Below the pieces are notes generated by a model, which was not told the DNA's origin, searched no databases, and worked only from the letters and a program-made list of their open reading frames with translations. From the IMG/VR virus record IMGVR_UViG_3300020172_001373, positions 1 to 31,824 of that record: DNA of 31,824 nucleotides; one strand, 5' to 3'. The translations under genes and the position numbers were made by a program. Origin of the DNA: a virus. Every line of letters starts with the position of its first letter. Position 1 is the stretch's first letter. This document shows, in pieces, positions 1 to 7,149 of this stretch.

Positions 1-870
1 CCCGGGAGGTTCCGCTATGTTGATTGCCCTGGCTACAACGAAGTCAAGATTGCCTTTCCCAGGAAGGTGGGCAAGATACTTGAGGAGATCAATCCGGATC
101 ATATCCACATCGCCACAGAGGGTCCTGTGGGTCTGCGTGTTAGACAATATCTTGACAAACATCATATTAGGTACAATACTGCTTATCATACTAAGTTTCC
201 AGAAGGAATTAGAAAGCTGTTTGGTATTCCTGAAAGTGTTACCTGGCCTCTAATACGCTGGTTCCATAAACATTCAGGTAAAGTATTAACCACCACTGAC
301 AGTATGGTTCAACAATTACGTGATAATGGTTTTGATGGAGAAATTATAGCATGGACTCGAGGTGTTGATAGAGATATATTTAAACCAGCAGAACGCAAAT
401 CAAATGTTAAATTTAAATTAGTTTGTGTCAGTCGAGTTAGCAAAGAAAAGAACCTAGAAGATTTCTTTAGGTTAGATTATCCTGGAGCCGAAAAGATCAT
501 GGTAGGCGGTGGCCCAATGTTAGAAGAGTACCGTAAATCTTATCCAGATATTACTTTTGTAGGTTACAAGACAGGATATGAACTAGCAGAATATTATCAA
601 CAGGCTGATGTATTTGTGTTTCCTAGCCGTTGGGAAACATTTGGACTTGTTATGATCGAAGCGATGGCCTGTGGAACTCCGGTTGCGGCGTATCCTTGTC
701 AAGGACCATTGGATGTTGTAGACGAAGGAATTACTGGTTACATGAATGAAAATTTAGTGCAGGCAGTGGCTGCTGCTATAAAACTAGATAGACAACAAGT
801 TTGGCAAGGAAGTCTAAGATGGAGTTGGGAACGAGCATGGGATATCTTTAGAGATAACCTAGTAAAGTAA
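1..870 (+). CDS. GT4-type glycosyltransferase, 5' end cut by the window
   Basis: The frame is open from the first base, so the N-terminal part of the gene lies outside the window; about 289 codons are visible. The C-terminal half has the GT-B fold signature of family GT4: a nucleotide-sugar site with VSRVSKEKN (sugar-donor loop), the VGGGP turn, the ADVFVFPS strand and the E-x7-E motif in WETFGLVMIEAMACGTPV. Such enzymes move a sugar from a nucleotide donor to a lipid or polysaccharide acceptor; the sequence resembles the mannosyl/sulfoquinovosyl-transferase subgroup, but the donor cannot be read. It ends at a strong terminator shared with the convergent TerC gene. Phage GT4 enzymes may modify host surface glycans or virion parts. 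Family call is secure, substrate is unknown. Confidence 0.85.
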   Translation, partial: PGRFRYVDCPGYNEVKIAFPRKVGKILEEINPDHIHIATEGPVGLRVRQYLDKHHIRYNTAYHTKFPEGIRKLFGIPESVTWPLIRWFHKHSGKVLTTTDSMVQQLRDNGFDGEIIAWTRGVDRDIFKPAERKSNVKFKLVCVSRVSKEKNLEDFFRLDYPGAEKIMVGGGPMLEEYRKSYPDITFVGYKTGYELAEYYQQADVFVFPSRWETFGLVMIEAMACGTPVAAYPCQGPLDVVDEGITGYMNENLVQAVAAAIKLDRQQVWQGSLRWSWERAWDIFRDNLVK

Positions 871-910
871 CTCGCCTCACTGGTGGCGTAGAATAGGACA
901 AGTAACCAGT

Positions 911-935
911 ATAGGACCGTTTGGTCCTATTTTTT
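911..935. terminator. Rho-independent terminator between convergent genes
   Basis: ATAGGACC and GGTCCTAT form an 8-bp stem around a GTTT loop, followed by a T run. The A-rich flank on the other side is short, so it works best for the rightward glycosyltransferase gene. The T run runs into the stop codon of the leftward TerC gene. Confidence 0.85.
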
Positions 936-1623
936 ATAATTTAAACAAATATCGTTTATGTAAGTGTAGTCTTGACTTGTTGTACTGAACAGCAGTAATC
1001 ACTAGAGCAACCGCCCAAGGTACAACAGTAGAGGCCCAAGGTACTAACCCTGCCCACCAACTAGCCATCAATGGTTCTTTCATTAGCATCAACATTGCCA
1101 CAGCAAACAACACAAATGATCCTGCAAATACTGTATCTGGCCAACGTTGTAGAATCTTGCTGACCATAGTAGCACCAAATAGAATAATTGGCACACTGAT
1201 TAGTAAGCCAGCAATAACTAAAACAAAACTTCCGTTAGCGGCTGCGGCAATACCTAGTGCGTTGTCTATGCCCATAACAGCATCGGCAACTACAATAGTG
1301 CTGATAGCACCCCAGAAGGTGTCTTTGGCTTCAATATTGTGTTCATCGTGATTGAATACCAGTTTCCAACCAATCCATATCAATGCCGCTGCTCCTACAG
1401 CACGTAGCCCTGGAATCATCAACAAGTAGGTCAATGCTGCAACTGATACAAACCGTATGGCGATTGCACCAAAGGTACCCCAGAAGATTGCTTTCTTGCG
1501 TAGGTCTTCGGGTAGTTTATTAGCCGCCATTCCGATAACCAGTGCGTTATCCCCGGCTAGTACGATGTCTATCAAAACGATAGCGAGAAATGCCCATAGG
1601 GCTTGAAGTGTGAAGAGTTCCAT
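934..1623 (-). CDS. TerC-family integral membrane protein (likely metal exporter)
   Basis: This 229-residue protein has about seven hydrophobic segments and the two family signatures, LAGDNALVIGMAA near residues 23-35 and VMGIDNALGIAAAA near 115-128, whose Asp/Asn residues sit inside the membrane. TerC/YkoY/Alx proteins are implicated in Mn2+ export and metalation of secreted proteins. A Shine-Dalgarno AAGGA lies 9 nt before the ATG. Its leader is a yybP-ykoY Mn2+ riboswitch, the classic partner of this family, so expression should rise with manganese. It lies directly downstream of the DUF3445 gene on the same strand. Length is normal for the short TerC subfamily. A phage copy is unusual and may protect infected cells from Mn imbalance (inference). 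Confidence 0.93.
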   Translation of the reverse strand: MELFTLQALWAFLAIVLIDIVLAGDNALVIGMAANKLPEDLRKKAIFWGTFGAIAIRFVSVAALTYLLMIPGLRAVGAAALIWIGWKLVFNHDEHNIEAKDTFWGAISTIVVADAVMGIDNALGIAAAANGSFVLVIAGLLISVPIILFGATMVSKILQRWPDTVFAGSFVLFAVAMLMLMKEPLMASWWAGLVPWASTVVPWAVALVITAVQYNKSRLHLHKRYLFKL

Positions 1624-1640
1624 AATTTTTCCTTAAAAAG

Positions 1641-1726
1641 TTATGGTCTCACATCTTAGTCTGCATACCGGGCGTTAGCCGTGTTGACGATATGTAGAGC
1701 CTTTCTAGGCTAGTTACTCCCCAAAT
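1641..1726 (-). promoter_or_regulatory. yybP-ykoY manganese riboswitch upstream of terC
   Basis: Read on the minus strand, the leader carries the conserved GGGGAGUA (complement of 1715-1722), GUCAACACGG in the middle, and GAGACC (complement of 1645-1650) at the end, the hallmarks of the Mn2+-sensing yybP-ykoY aptamer. UUUGG before and CCAUA after give a closing P1 helix with one mismatch. The GGGGAGUAA element is also the last codons and stop of the DUF3445 gene. The short distance to the SD (about 10 nt) suggests control of translation start rather than transcription termination. Confidence 0.9.
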
Positions 1727-2430
1727 GTATTTATAAGTTTTTTTATACCATGTAAATTTTTATAAGTCAACACAGCATCGCTCATTGAATTTACGCTATC
1801 GAGAATTTTTTTATTCCAAACTTGTTTTAACGGCATCACATTTACATGAACGAAGAATAAACTAGTTTCGTTATCTATTTTTGCTGTGGTCTGTGTTTCA
1901 AAACGGAAATACAAATCATCTATATTTGTAGGAATAATTTCTTTTTTATTATCGGGATGATTACTAAGATCTGGATTTATTGTAATAGACCATACCCAAC
2001 GACGAAAGCTAGGCTGTTCACACATGACTCTTGAAATACCAGGACTGGCCTTTACCAACAGTTCGCTATCGGCAACAGGTTTATGTATGTCTCCTAATTG
2101 CATACCTATTCGTTCACTGGGTTTGAATCCGCTAGGAAAACAAAAACAAATTGCAGCTAATTTACCTTTGTGCATCACTGCTACATCTTCTTCTAACATA
2201 AGAGCAAGGTCTATGATATGATCTGTATACACATTACAGTATTCAGCAGATTTTTTAACTACGTGTTCGATTCTTGGTTCTTGAGCCCAAAGATCTGCGC
2301 TGTATTTTTCTAATTCAATTTTTTTCTGTTTGATTATTTCTTGGTTGGGATGAGATATGAAAACAGGTCCTGTATTGCGAATCATATTAGGACCTGTTGT
2401 GTAAGGAACTTTTACGAAATCAGTCTGCAT
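1714..2430 (-). CDS. DUF3445 / heme-dependent oxidative N-demethylase-like protein
   Basis: A 238-residue soluble protein. The core CFCFPSGFKPSERIG, then the IHKPVADSELL segment, and the VWSITINPDL block match the DUF3445 family pattern (FP-S-W...K-G...IH-PVP, then a W-S/T-N strand). Members include the alpha subunit of heme-dependent oxidative N-demethylase; bacterial proteins are usually nearer 300 residues, so this is a shortened form. The start overlaps the end of the SpeD-like gene by 11 nt, so the two are probably translated together. The last codons (Gly-Glu-stop) form the conserved GGGGAGUA of the downstream riboswitch. Its role in a phage is unknown. Confidence 0.75.
   Translation of the reverse strand: MQTDFVKVPYTTGPNMIRNTGPVFISHPNQEIIKQKKIELEKYSADLWAQEPRIEHVVKKSAEYCNVYTDHIIDLALMLEEDVAVMHKGKLAAICFCFPSGFKPSERIGMQLGDIHKPVADSELLVKASPGISRVMCEQPSFRRWVWSITINPDLSNHPDNKKEIIPTNIDDLYFRFETQTTAKIDNETSLFFVHVNVMPLKQVWNKKILDSVNSMSDAVLTYKNLHGIKKLINTFGE
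1728..1735 (-). promoter_or_regulatory. T4-type late promoter driving the riboswitch leader
   Basis: TATAAATAC on the minus strand matches the T4 late consensus exactly. Transcription should start about 6-8 nt after the box, right at the 5' edge of the riboswitch. It lies inside the end of the DUF3445 coding region, so terC would have its own late transcript. Confidence 0.6.
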
Positions 2431-2776
2431 GTCTAGTAATATAATTTACTCGCATTTTCTTTGGATGGAAATATTCCTGCACTACCTGTTTGGCTGTTTC
2501 TTGATTAAAAGGTTTGCAACTAAACACATCAAAATAGGCTGTGCCATCTAGTTCCATAAAATGACCACAGATATTTGACGTTGTGATCAACTGCATAAGA
2601 CTGTAGCCTTGTTTAGGATCTCCGGGAAGGAGATATTCAATCACAGGTTCTCCGTGTGCGACCATGTCTATGCGTTCTACTAGATCTTTGATAAACTGAT
2701 ATATGTTATCTCTGCTTGAAATTTCTTCGATTTCACAACCTGAACAGTCTAACATCAAATGATAACCCCAATACAT
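2420..2776 (-). CDS. S-adenosylmethionine decarboxylase-like protein (SpeD family)
   Basis: 118 residues, the length of bacterial SpeH/SpeD proenzymes, which self-cleave to a pyruvoyl enzyme making decarboxylated SAM for spermidine synthesis. Aligned by eye, HGEPVIEYL, then ITTSNICGHFMELDG and YFDVFSC correspond to the cleavage region and the Asp-Val-Phe-x-Cys strand. The pyruvoyl-forming Ser, the following His and the catalytic Cys appear kept, but the usual Glu before Ser is Thr and the HTWPE block is absent. It could therefore be a divergent active enzyme or a relative with another role. SD GGAG lies 8 nt from the ATG; a late promoter lies just upstream. Confidence 0.65.
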   Translation of the reverse strand: MYWGYHLMLDCSGCEIEEISSRDNIYQFIKDLVERIDMVAHGEPVIEYLLPGDPKQGYSLMQLITTSNICGHFMELDGTAYFDVFSCKPFNQETAKQVVQEYFHPKKMRVNYITRHAD

Positions 2777-2798
2777 TTCTATCTCCTTTGTACAGGGT

Positions 2799-2806
2799 TA
2801 TTTATT
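2799..2806 (-). promoter_or_regulatory. T4-type late promoter for the speD-like gene
   Basis: AATAAATAA on the minus strand, 22 nt before the ATG of the SpeD-like gene, matches the NATAAATA late-promoter pattern repeated through the window. Confidence 0.55.
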
Positions 2807-2817
2807 AAACTAGCAGT

Positions 2818-3405
2818 TTATCGATCTACAATAATATCGTAGACTTCTCGCCAATTTTTAACTACAGGAATATCAGGATTATCGAAGTCTAGACTATGAC
2901 CGTGTTCCATCAAGATACTTTTGAGTCCTAGATTGTGACCTACCTCACAGTTGATTTTCTTGTCCTCGATCCAATAATACCCAGAGTCGCGATAAGGTTC
3001 TAAAGCTTCGTCTTTGTCTGCTCCTGTGTCTAAGAACACAAACTTTTCAAAAGCAGTCTTACCAAAAAGTTTTTGTAGGTTCATCTTGCGCAGAGCCTGT
3101 GCATTTTCATCCTTGCTCAAACTAGTGATAGCATGAAACACAAACCCGTGTTCTTCATGTAATCGTTTAATATAATACATTGCATCACGCAAGGGAGGCA
3201 GGAATCCAATGGCTGCACTTTCATTGAAGATGCGTATGAGTTTTTTGGCTTGATCTTTTTCGATGCCGTATCTAGTGCCCATATCGTATTTGAACTGTGA
3301 GCCTTCTTGTTTATTGAAGCCGTGCTGTAGCATCCAAACATCAAAGGCATATTCCCAATCTAATGCCACGCCGTCTATGTCTGTGAGTATGATTTTGGTT
3401 TTCAT
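2818..3405 (-). CDS. HAD-superfamily phosphatase
   Basis: 195 residues with the HAD motifs in order: I, LTDIDGVAL (nucleophile Asp9, acid/base Asp11); II, HAITSLS (Ser/Thr); III, a Lys in GADKDEA; IV, YWIEDK (acidic metal ligands). The small alpha-helical cap between I and II is typical of C1-type HAD enzymes. The substrate cannot be read; phage HADs often act on nucleotides or on 3'-phosphate ends. The promoter in front is a perfect TTGACA-17-TATAAT with only 6 nt between -10 and ATG and no SD, so the mRNA is probably leaderless. It is the first gene of the leftward metabolic group. Confidence 0.85.
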   Translation of the reverse strand: MKTKIILTDIDGVALDWEYAFDVWMLQHGFNKQEGSQFKYDMGTRYGIEKDQAKKLIRIFNESAAIGFLPPLRDAMYYIKRLHEEHGFVFHAITSLSKDENAQALRKMNLQKLFGKTAFEKFVFLDTGADKDEALEPYRDSGYYWIEDKKINCEVGHNLGLKSILMEHGHSLDFDNPDIPVVKNWREVYDIIVDR

Positions 3406-3411
3406 AATCGT

Positions 3412-3440
3412 ATTATATACGCATTTAATAATTTTGTCAA
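3412..3440 (-). promoter_or_regulatory. Consensus sigma-70 promoter, leaderless arrangement
   Basis: On the minus strand TTGACA (3435-3440) and TATAAT (3412-3417) are exactly 17 nt apart; the ATG at 3405 follows the -10 by 6 nt, so the predicted start point is at or next to the initiation codon. Confidence 0.8.
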
Positions 3441-3455
3441 CCTATGCTGTACCGC

Positions 3456-3463
3456 CATAAATA
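3456..3463 (+). promoter_or_regulatory. T4-type late promoter for isocitrate lyase
   Basis: CATAAATAA, 24 nt before the ATG at 3488. A TTGTCA lies 16 nt before it and overlaps the -35 of the divergent HAD promoter, so sigma-70 use is also possible. Confidence 0.55.
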
Positions 3464-3487
3464 ATGAGCAAATTAGGAGAATCCAAA

Positions 3488-4783
3488 ATGGAATCAACAC
3501 ACCCACAGACAGTTAGAAAATTGAAAGCCTATCAAATACAAAAAGATTGGGCTACCAATGATAGATGGAATGGGGTTAAAAGACCTTATACAGCAGAGGA
3601 TGTAGTGAATCTACAAGGTTCACAAGTTTATCCAGATCAATTCGCTGTCGACCAAGCCAATAAATTATGGAATTTATTGAACACAGAATCTTACGTAAAC
3701 ACCCTGGGCGCATTGACAGGTATGCAGGCCCTACAGCAGGTCAAAGCAGGACTCAAAGCCATATACCTTTCCGGATGGCAGGTAGCAGGTGATGCTAATC
3801 TAGCAGGTGAAATGTATCCCGATCAATCACTGTATCCCGCTGATTCAGTGCCTGCAGTAGTAAATAAAATCAATAATACATTCCGCAGAGCAGATCAGAT
3901 ACAGTGGATGGAAGGAGTAGGAGATAGAGATTTCTTCGCTCCTATTGTTGCTGATGCTGAAGCTGGATTTGGTGGAGTGTTAAATGCTTTTGAACTAATG
4001 AAGGCCATGATCCGTGCGGGCGCCGCAGGAGTTCATTTTGAAGATCAATTAGCGTCCGTGAAGAAATGTGGACATATGGGAGGAAAAGTTCTTGTACCAA
4101 CCAGAGAAGCAGTCAATAAACTTGTTGCCGCTCGTCTCGCTGCTGATGTTATGGGAGTTCCTACTCTTGTTATTGCTAGAACGGATGCCGAAGCCGGTGA
4201 TCTTATTACTTCAGATGTTGATAGCAATGACATTCCTTTTCTTACTGGTGAAAGAACTGTGGAGGGTTTCTATCGAACCCGAGCAGGATTCGATCAAGCA
4301 GTCAGCAGAGCCCTTGCCTACGCACCCTACGCAGATCTCGTATGGTGTGAAACAGGGAAACCCGACCTTGATTTCGCAAGAAGATTCGCAGAAGCAATCC
4401 ATAAAGAGTTTCCGGGCAAAATGCTAGCCTATAACTGCTCGCCTTCGTTTAACTGGAAGAAGAATCTCGACGACGCAACGATTGCCAAGTTCCAGCGCGA
4501 ACTAGGTGCAATGGGCTACAAATTCCAATTTATTACCTTAGCAGGATTCCATAATCTCAACAATGGTATGTTTGAATTGGCGCATGGTTATGCTCGTGAA
4601 GGTATGACAGCATTCGTTGAGTTACAAGAGCGTGAGTTCTCTAATGCTGCTCGAGGATTTGAAGCAGTCAAACATCAACGTGAAGTTGGTACAGGCTACT
4701 TCGACCGGGTTACTACTACTATTGAAGCAGACTCATCTACGCAGGCCTTAAAAGGCAGCACAGAGGAAGAACAATTTCATTAA
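3488..4783 (+). CDS. aceA: Isocitrate lyase
   Basis: 431 residues, full bacterial length. It would cleave isocitrate to succinate and glyoxylate, the first step of the glyoxylate shunt. The catalytic signature [14 protein letters not shown] is intact, and [17 protein letters not shown] and the ARTDAEA block match the substrate and Mg2+ sites; the C-terminal Asn-Cys-Ser-Pro-Ser-Phe-Asn-Trp is also kept. I chose the ATG at 3488 because TTAGGAGA lies at the right distance; an upstream in-frame ATG at 3464 lacks an SD. A T4 late promoter precedes it. The alpha/beta hydrolase gene follows after 1 nt. No malate synthase is in the window. Isocitrate lyase is rare as a phage metabolic gene. Confidence 0.97.
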   Translation: MESTHPQTVRKLKAYQIQKDWATNDRWNGVKRPYTAEDVVNLQGSQVYPDQFAVDQANKLWNLLNTESYVNTLGALTGMQALQQVKAGLKAIYLSGWQVAGDANLAGEMYPDQSLYPADSVPAVVNKINNTFRRADQIQWMEGVGDRDFFAPIVADAEAGFGGVLNAFELMKAMIRAGAAGVHFEDQLASVKKCGHMGGKVLVPTREAVNKLVAARLAADVMGVPTLVIARTDAEAGDLITSDVDSNDIPFLTGERTVEGFYRTRAGFDQAVSRALAYAPYADLVWCETGKPDLDFARRFAEAIHKEFPGKMLAYNCSPSFNWKKNLDDATIAKFQRELGAMGYKFQFITLAGFHNLNNGMFELAHGYAREGMTAFVELQEREFSNAARGFEAVKHQREVGTGYFDRVTTTIEADSSTQALKGSTEEEQFH

Positions 4784-4784
4784 A

Positions 4785-5369
4785 ATGATAGTTTATATTC
4801 ACGGAGCGAGTGCGACAGCAGAAAGTTTTACGCACATTAGGCATTATGTCAGAGATGAGTTTGAAGAACCTGACATAATGCTTGAATATAAAAGTGACGA
4901 CGGATTCACACATAATTTATCTGAGATGAAAGGTAAATTAGATGGTGCTGAACGGTTATTCTTTATCAGTCATAGTCTCGGTGGGATATATGCTTTACAC
5001 CTAGCCGATCATTATAAGGATACTACACGCGGTGGTGTTAGTTTAAGTACTCCGTATGGCGGAAGCAAGGAAGCAGACTTCGCCCGATATTTCCTTCCAT
5101 TTAATCGTTTAATGAAAGACATCGGAACAGCTAGTCATCCGATGATCGGGGCTAGAGAATTGCCAGCTCCGCCAAATTGGACTCAGATTATTTCCACTGT
5201 TGGTCAAAGTCCTTGGATACATGATGATAACGACGGAGTGGTAACATTGGAAAGTATGCGCTATCGAAAAGACTTTGAACAGATCGAAGTGCCGCTGAAT
5301 CACTATGAAATCGTTATCAGTGATAAAGTAGTTGACATAATTTTAGATAGAATAAAGCGTTCATTATAG
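4785..5369 (+). CDS. Alpha/beta hydrolase (lipase/esterase-like)
   Basis: 194 residues. IHGASA supplies the oxyanion-hole HG motif near residues 5-10; the nucleophile elbow is SHSLGG with Ser64; a candidate Asp lies in DDNDGVVT and the catalytic His in NHYEIV near the C terminus. This is the minimal alpha/beta hydrolase set, most like small PGAP1/lipase-type enzymes. No signal peptide is seen, so it acts in the cytoplasm. It starts 1 nt after the isocitrate lyase stop and is probably cotranscribed; with the desaturase next door this hints at a lipid-remodelling set. Substrate unknown. Confidence 0.85.
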   Translation: MIVYIHGASATAESFTHIRHYVRDEFEEPDIMLEYKSDDGFTHNLSEMKGKLDGAERLFFISHSLGGIYALHLADHYKDTTRGGVSLSTPYGGSKEADFARYFLPFNRLMKDIGTASHPMIGARELPAPPNWTQIISTVGQSPWIHDDNDGVVTLESMRYRKDFEQIEVPLNHYEIVISDKVVDIILDRIKRSL

Positions 5370-5412
5370 AGGATTTTAAATTGTTAGAAACTATTCAGGA
5401 AATTACTAATCA

Positions 5413-6114
5413 ATGATAGAATTTATATATACCTTGGTGATGGTACAAATCACTATAGCATGTGTCACACTTTACTTACATAGAAGCCAAACACATAGAG
5501 CTGTGCAATTCCACCCTGCGGTCAACCACTTTATGAGATTTTGGCTGTGGCTGACAACCGGCATGGTCACAAAACAGTGGGTGGCCATACATCGCAAACA
5601 TCACCAGGCTGCGGACACCGAACAGGATCCGCACTCACCTAAGATCTATGGGATACGACGTGTACTGTTTGGTGGTGCATTCTTATATAATACTGCGAGT
5701 AAAAACAAACTAATGGTAGAACAGCTGGGTCAAGGCACACCCAATGACTGGATTGAAGAGAATTTGTATACCCCACATAGTCGCCTAGGGATTCTTTTAA
5801 TGTTGATCATAGATCTTGTTCTTTTTGGCCCTGTGGGACTTTTAGTGTGGGGTATACAAATGATATGGATTCCATTTTTTGCAGCAGGTGTTATAAATGG
5901 TCTGGGTCATTGGTGGGGATATCGCAATACTGATACCAAAGATACCAGTCGTAATCTCTTACCTTGGGCATTTTGGATAGGTGGAGAGGAACTACATAAC
6001 AATCATCATGCAGACGGTGCTTCGGCTAAATTCAGTCAAAAATGGTGGGAGTTCGATATAGGCTGGCAATATATCAAGATACTTAGATTCTTTAAGTTAG
6101 CCAAAGTTAGATAA
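5413..6114 (+). CDS. Membrane fatty acid desaturase (delta-9 type)
   Basis: 233 residues with several hydrophobic spans and the three di-iron histidine boxes of acyl-lipid/acyl-CoA desaturases: HRSQTH at 23-28, HRKHH at 60-64 and HNNHH at 195-199, plus the GLGHWWG box near 163-169. The enzyme would insert a cis double bond in a saturated acyl chain in the inner membrane, using electrons from host ferredoxin or similar. It is somewhat shorter than typical bacterial DesC/Ole1 proteins (about 280-330) but all metal ligands are present. The start follows the hydrolase by 43 nt and is ended by a strong terminator. Fluidity control during infection is inferred. Confidence 0.92.
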   Translation: MIEFIYTLVMVQITIACVTLYLHRSQTHRAVQFHPAVNHFMRFWLWLTTGMVTKQWVAIHRKHHQAADTEQDPHSPKIYGIRRVLFGGAFLYNTASKNKLMVEQLGQGTPNDWIEENLYTPHSRLGILLMLIIDLVLFGPVGLLVWGIQMIWIPFFAAGVINGLGHWWGYRNTDTKDTSRNLLPWAFWIGGEELHNNHHADGASAKFSQKWWEFDIGWQYIKILRFFKLAKVR

Positions 6115-6115
6115 C

Positions 6116-6141
6116 AAAAAGCCCCCTTCCGGGGGCTTTTT
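6116..6141. terminator. Bidirectional Rho-independent terminator
   Basis: A GCCCCC/GGGGGC stem with a TTCC loop, flanked by AAAAA and TTTTT, is symmetric and so ends both the desaturase operon and the leftward small-gene cluster. Confidence 0.92.
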
Positions 6142-6172
6142 ATTTCATAGTCTAATGCTCTATGAGCTTATA

Positions 6173-6457
6173 TTATTTCTTAGATGCACCATTATTGACA
6201 AAAGCGTACATCTTTTCTGCAGCTTCAAGAACTTTGTCTAAACCTGGAAACTCAGGCATATCAACTTTAGATACGATCTGACCGGTTTTTTCATCGCGCT
6301 TAGTTGACATTTCCCAACCTTGCCACTTATAGCTGAACTCTTGTCCAACGATATCTTTGGCCATGTCAAGAATTTCTGTACGAATTTCGTAGCCGTTCTT
6401 GTTAAATTTGACTTCAGGTGCTTTAATTTCTGGTAAGTTTAATCCATTATTTGACAT
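6173..6457 (-). CDS. Small conserved-looking protein, function unknown
   Basis: 94 residues, charged, with a Pro-rich start (LPEIKAPEVKF) and a helical second half (ILDMAKDIVGQEF, KVLEAAEKMYAF); no membrane segment or catalytic motif. The leader is CACACACAAGGAGAA ending 5 nt before the ATG, a strong SD shared in form with the next upstream gene and with ahpC. It follows the 65-residue gene on the same strand by 35 nt and is probably cotranscribed. The pair looks weakly like phasin-type helical proteins, but I would not assign that. Confidence 0.75.
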   Translation of the reverse strand: MSNNGLNLPEIKAPEVKFNKNGYEIRTEILDMAKDIVGQEFSYKWQGWEMSTKRDEKTGQIVSKVDMPEFPGLDKVLEAAEKMYAFVNNGASKK

Positions 6458-6492
6458 AATTTTCTCCTTGTGTGTGTATGTCTATACTGCTG

Positions 6493-6690
6493 TTATTTCG
6501 CGGGTGCGAAATTCTTTACAAAAAGCTGGCTCATAAGTAATACATTGTTAGCAGAAGTTTTTAAAAAAGCTGTCTGCGCATCAATGACTTCGATGATACC
6601 TGCTTTGATTTTTTCATCAACTACGAATTTGTTGACGATCTGTTTTTTAGCGTTTTGAACGCCGTCGATAAAATATTCTGGTGTAAACAT
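6493..6690 (-). CDS. Small helical protein, function unknown
   Basis: 65 residues, almost wholly amphipathic helix after MFTPEYFIDGVQNAKK. The pattern (an early YF-x-D-x-VQN-x-KK, then a long helix with VVDEKIKAGIIEVIDAQTAF) is a little like phasins, but too short to claim. The leader holds repeated CA dinucleotides and AAGGAGAA, 4 nt before the ATG, so translation should be strong. Its own sigma-70 promoter lies about 28 nt upstream of the ATG. It heads a two-gene unit with the 94-residue gene. Confidence 0.75.
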   Translation of the reverse strand: MFTPEYFIDGVQNAKKQIVNKFVVDEKIKAGIIEVIDAQTAFLKTSANNVLLMSQLFVKNFAPAK

Positions 6691-6717
6691 CTACTTCTCC
6701 TTTGTGTGTGTTTGTGT

Positions 6718-6746
6718 ATTATATATCTTTTGTCAAAAATAATCAA
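6718..6746 (-). promoter_or_regulatory. Sigma-70-type promoter for the 65/94-residue gene pair
   Basis: TTGATT (complement of 6741-6746) and TATAAT (complement of 6718-6723) are 17 nt apart on the minus strand. The leader that follows is CA-rich and ends in a strong SD. Confidence 0.7.
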
Positions 6747-6826
6747 CGATTTTGTGATTTTTTTGCCGGCGAATTTAACCATTCCCATTCTTCGTCAGTG
6801 ACTGGCCACCATTGTGTATCCGTCAT
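6743..6826 (-). CDS. 27-residue Trp-rich small protein
   Basis: ATG to TGA, 27 codons, with SD AGGAG 8 nt before the start. The peptide begins MTDTQWWPVTDEEWEW, with four Trp and several acidic residues, then a basic tail. It starts directly after the stop of the 67-residue gene, as the last member of a four-gene leftward chain. Its stop overlaps the -35 box of the next promoter. The SD, tight packing and biased composition support a real gene; function unknown. Confidence 0.6.
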   Translation of the reverse strand: MTDTQWWPVTDEEWEWLNSPAKKSQNR

Positions 6827-7030
6827 TTAAAATCTCCTGTCCTGTTCTATGAGTTCTATGAATTTCTGGCAATCTTCCCAATCTTCGAAATTCCTGATCA
6901 ATTTGTATCTATAGGGCGTGATAGATTTAACCCAAATATCATCTTCACTGAATTGAGCTACTTCTGTGATATACCCCCATTGATTACGCCAGGGACCCCA
7001 TTGTTGGTAAGGTACTTCTTTAAAATTCAT
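6827..7030 (-). CDS. 67-residue protein, function unknown
   Basis: Starts MNFKEVPYQQWGPWRNQWG and is rich in Trp and aromatic residues, ending in an acidic helix (EDWEDCQKFIELIEQD). The start overlaps the stop of the 40-residue gene (ATGA). No known domain recognised. It is a member of the four-gene small-protein chain behind the late promoter at 7338. Confidence 0.7.
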   Translation of the reverse strand: MNFKEVPYQQWGPWRNQWGYITEVAQFSEDDIWVKSITPYRYKLIRNFEDWEDCQKFIELIEQDRRF

Positions 7031-7149
7031 CGTCGATTCATCAGTGCTCGAGCTTCTGCATACATTCCGCGACGCGATAGTTCAGCTGCTGCTCTAGCAC
7101 GACACATCGAATCGGCTAGATCCATTAAATAGTTCCATATTTTTTTCAT
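7027..7149 (-). CDS. 40-residue basic helical protein
   Basis: 40 codons beginning MKKIWNYLMDLADSMCRARA and continuing with an Ala/Arg-rich helix (AAELSRRGMYAEARALMNRR). SD AAGGA lies 11 nt upstream. Both ends use ATGA overlaps with its neighbours, strong evidence for translation as part of the chain. No function recognised. Confidence 0.7.
   Translation of the reverse strand: MKKIWNYLMDLADSMCRARAAAELSRRGMYAEARALMNRR

Noticed and set aside
1157-1351. Rightward ORF inside terC, and similar long antisense frames (for example 14527-14826 and 29967-30293)
   Set aside because: Opposite-strand shadows of well-supported genes, without SD or family motifs.
3464-3490. Earlier ATG (3464) as isocitrate lyase start
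   Set aside because: It lies directly after the late promoter with no SD, and the SD TTAGGAGA fits only the ATG at 3488.
5382-5417. Eleven-codon TTG-start leader ORF overlapping the desaturase start
   Set aside because: Too short and with a rare start; the overlap could be chance.
1-6141. Host chromosome segment joined to phage DNA by mis-assembly
   Set aside because: Metabolic genes alone could suggest it, but the same late promoters and gene packing occur here as in the phage-type region, so I treat it as phage; read coverage across 6141-7427 would settle it.
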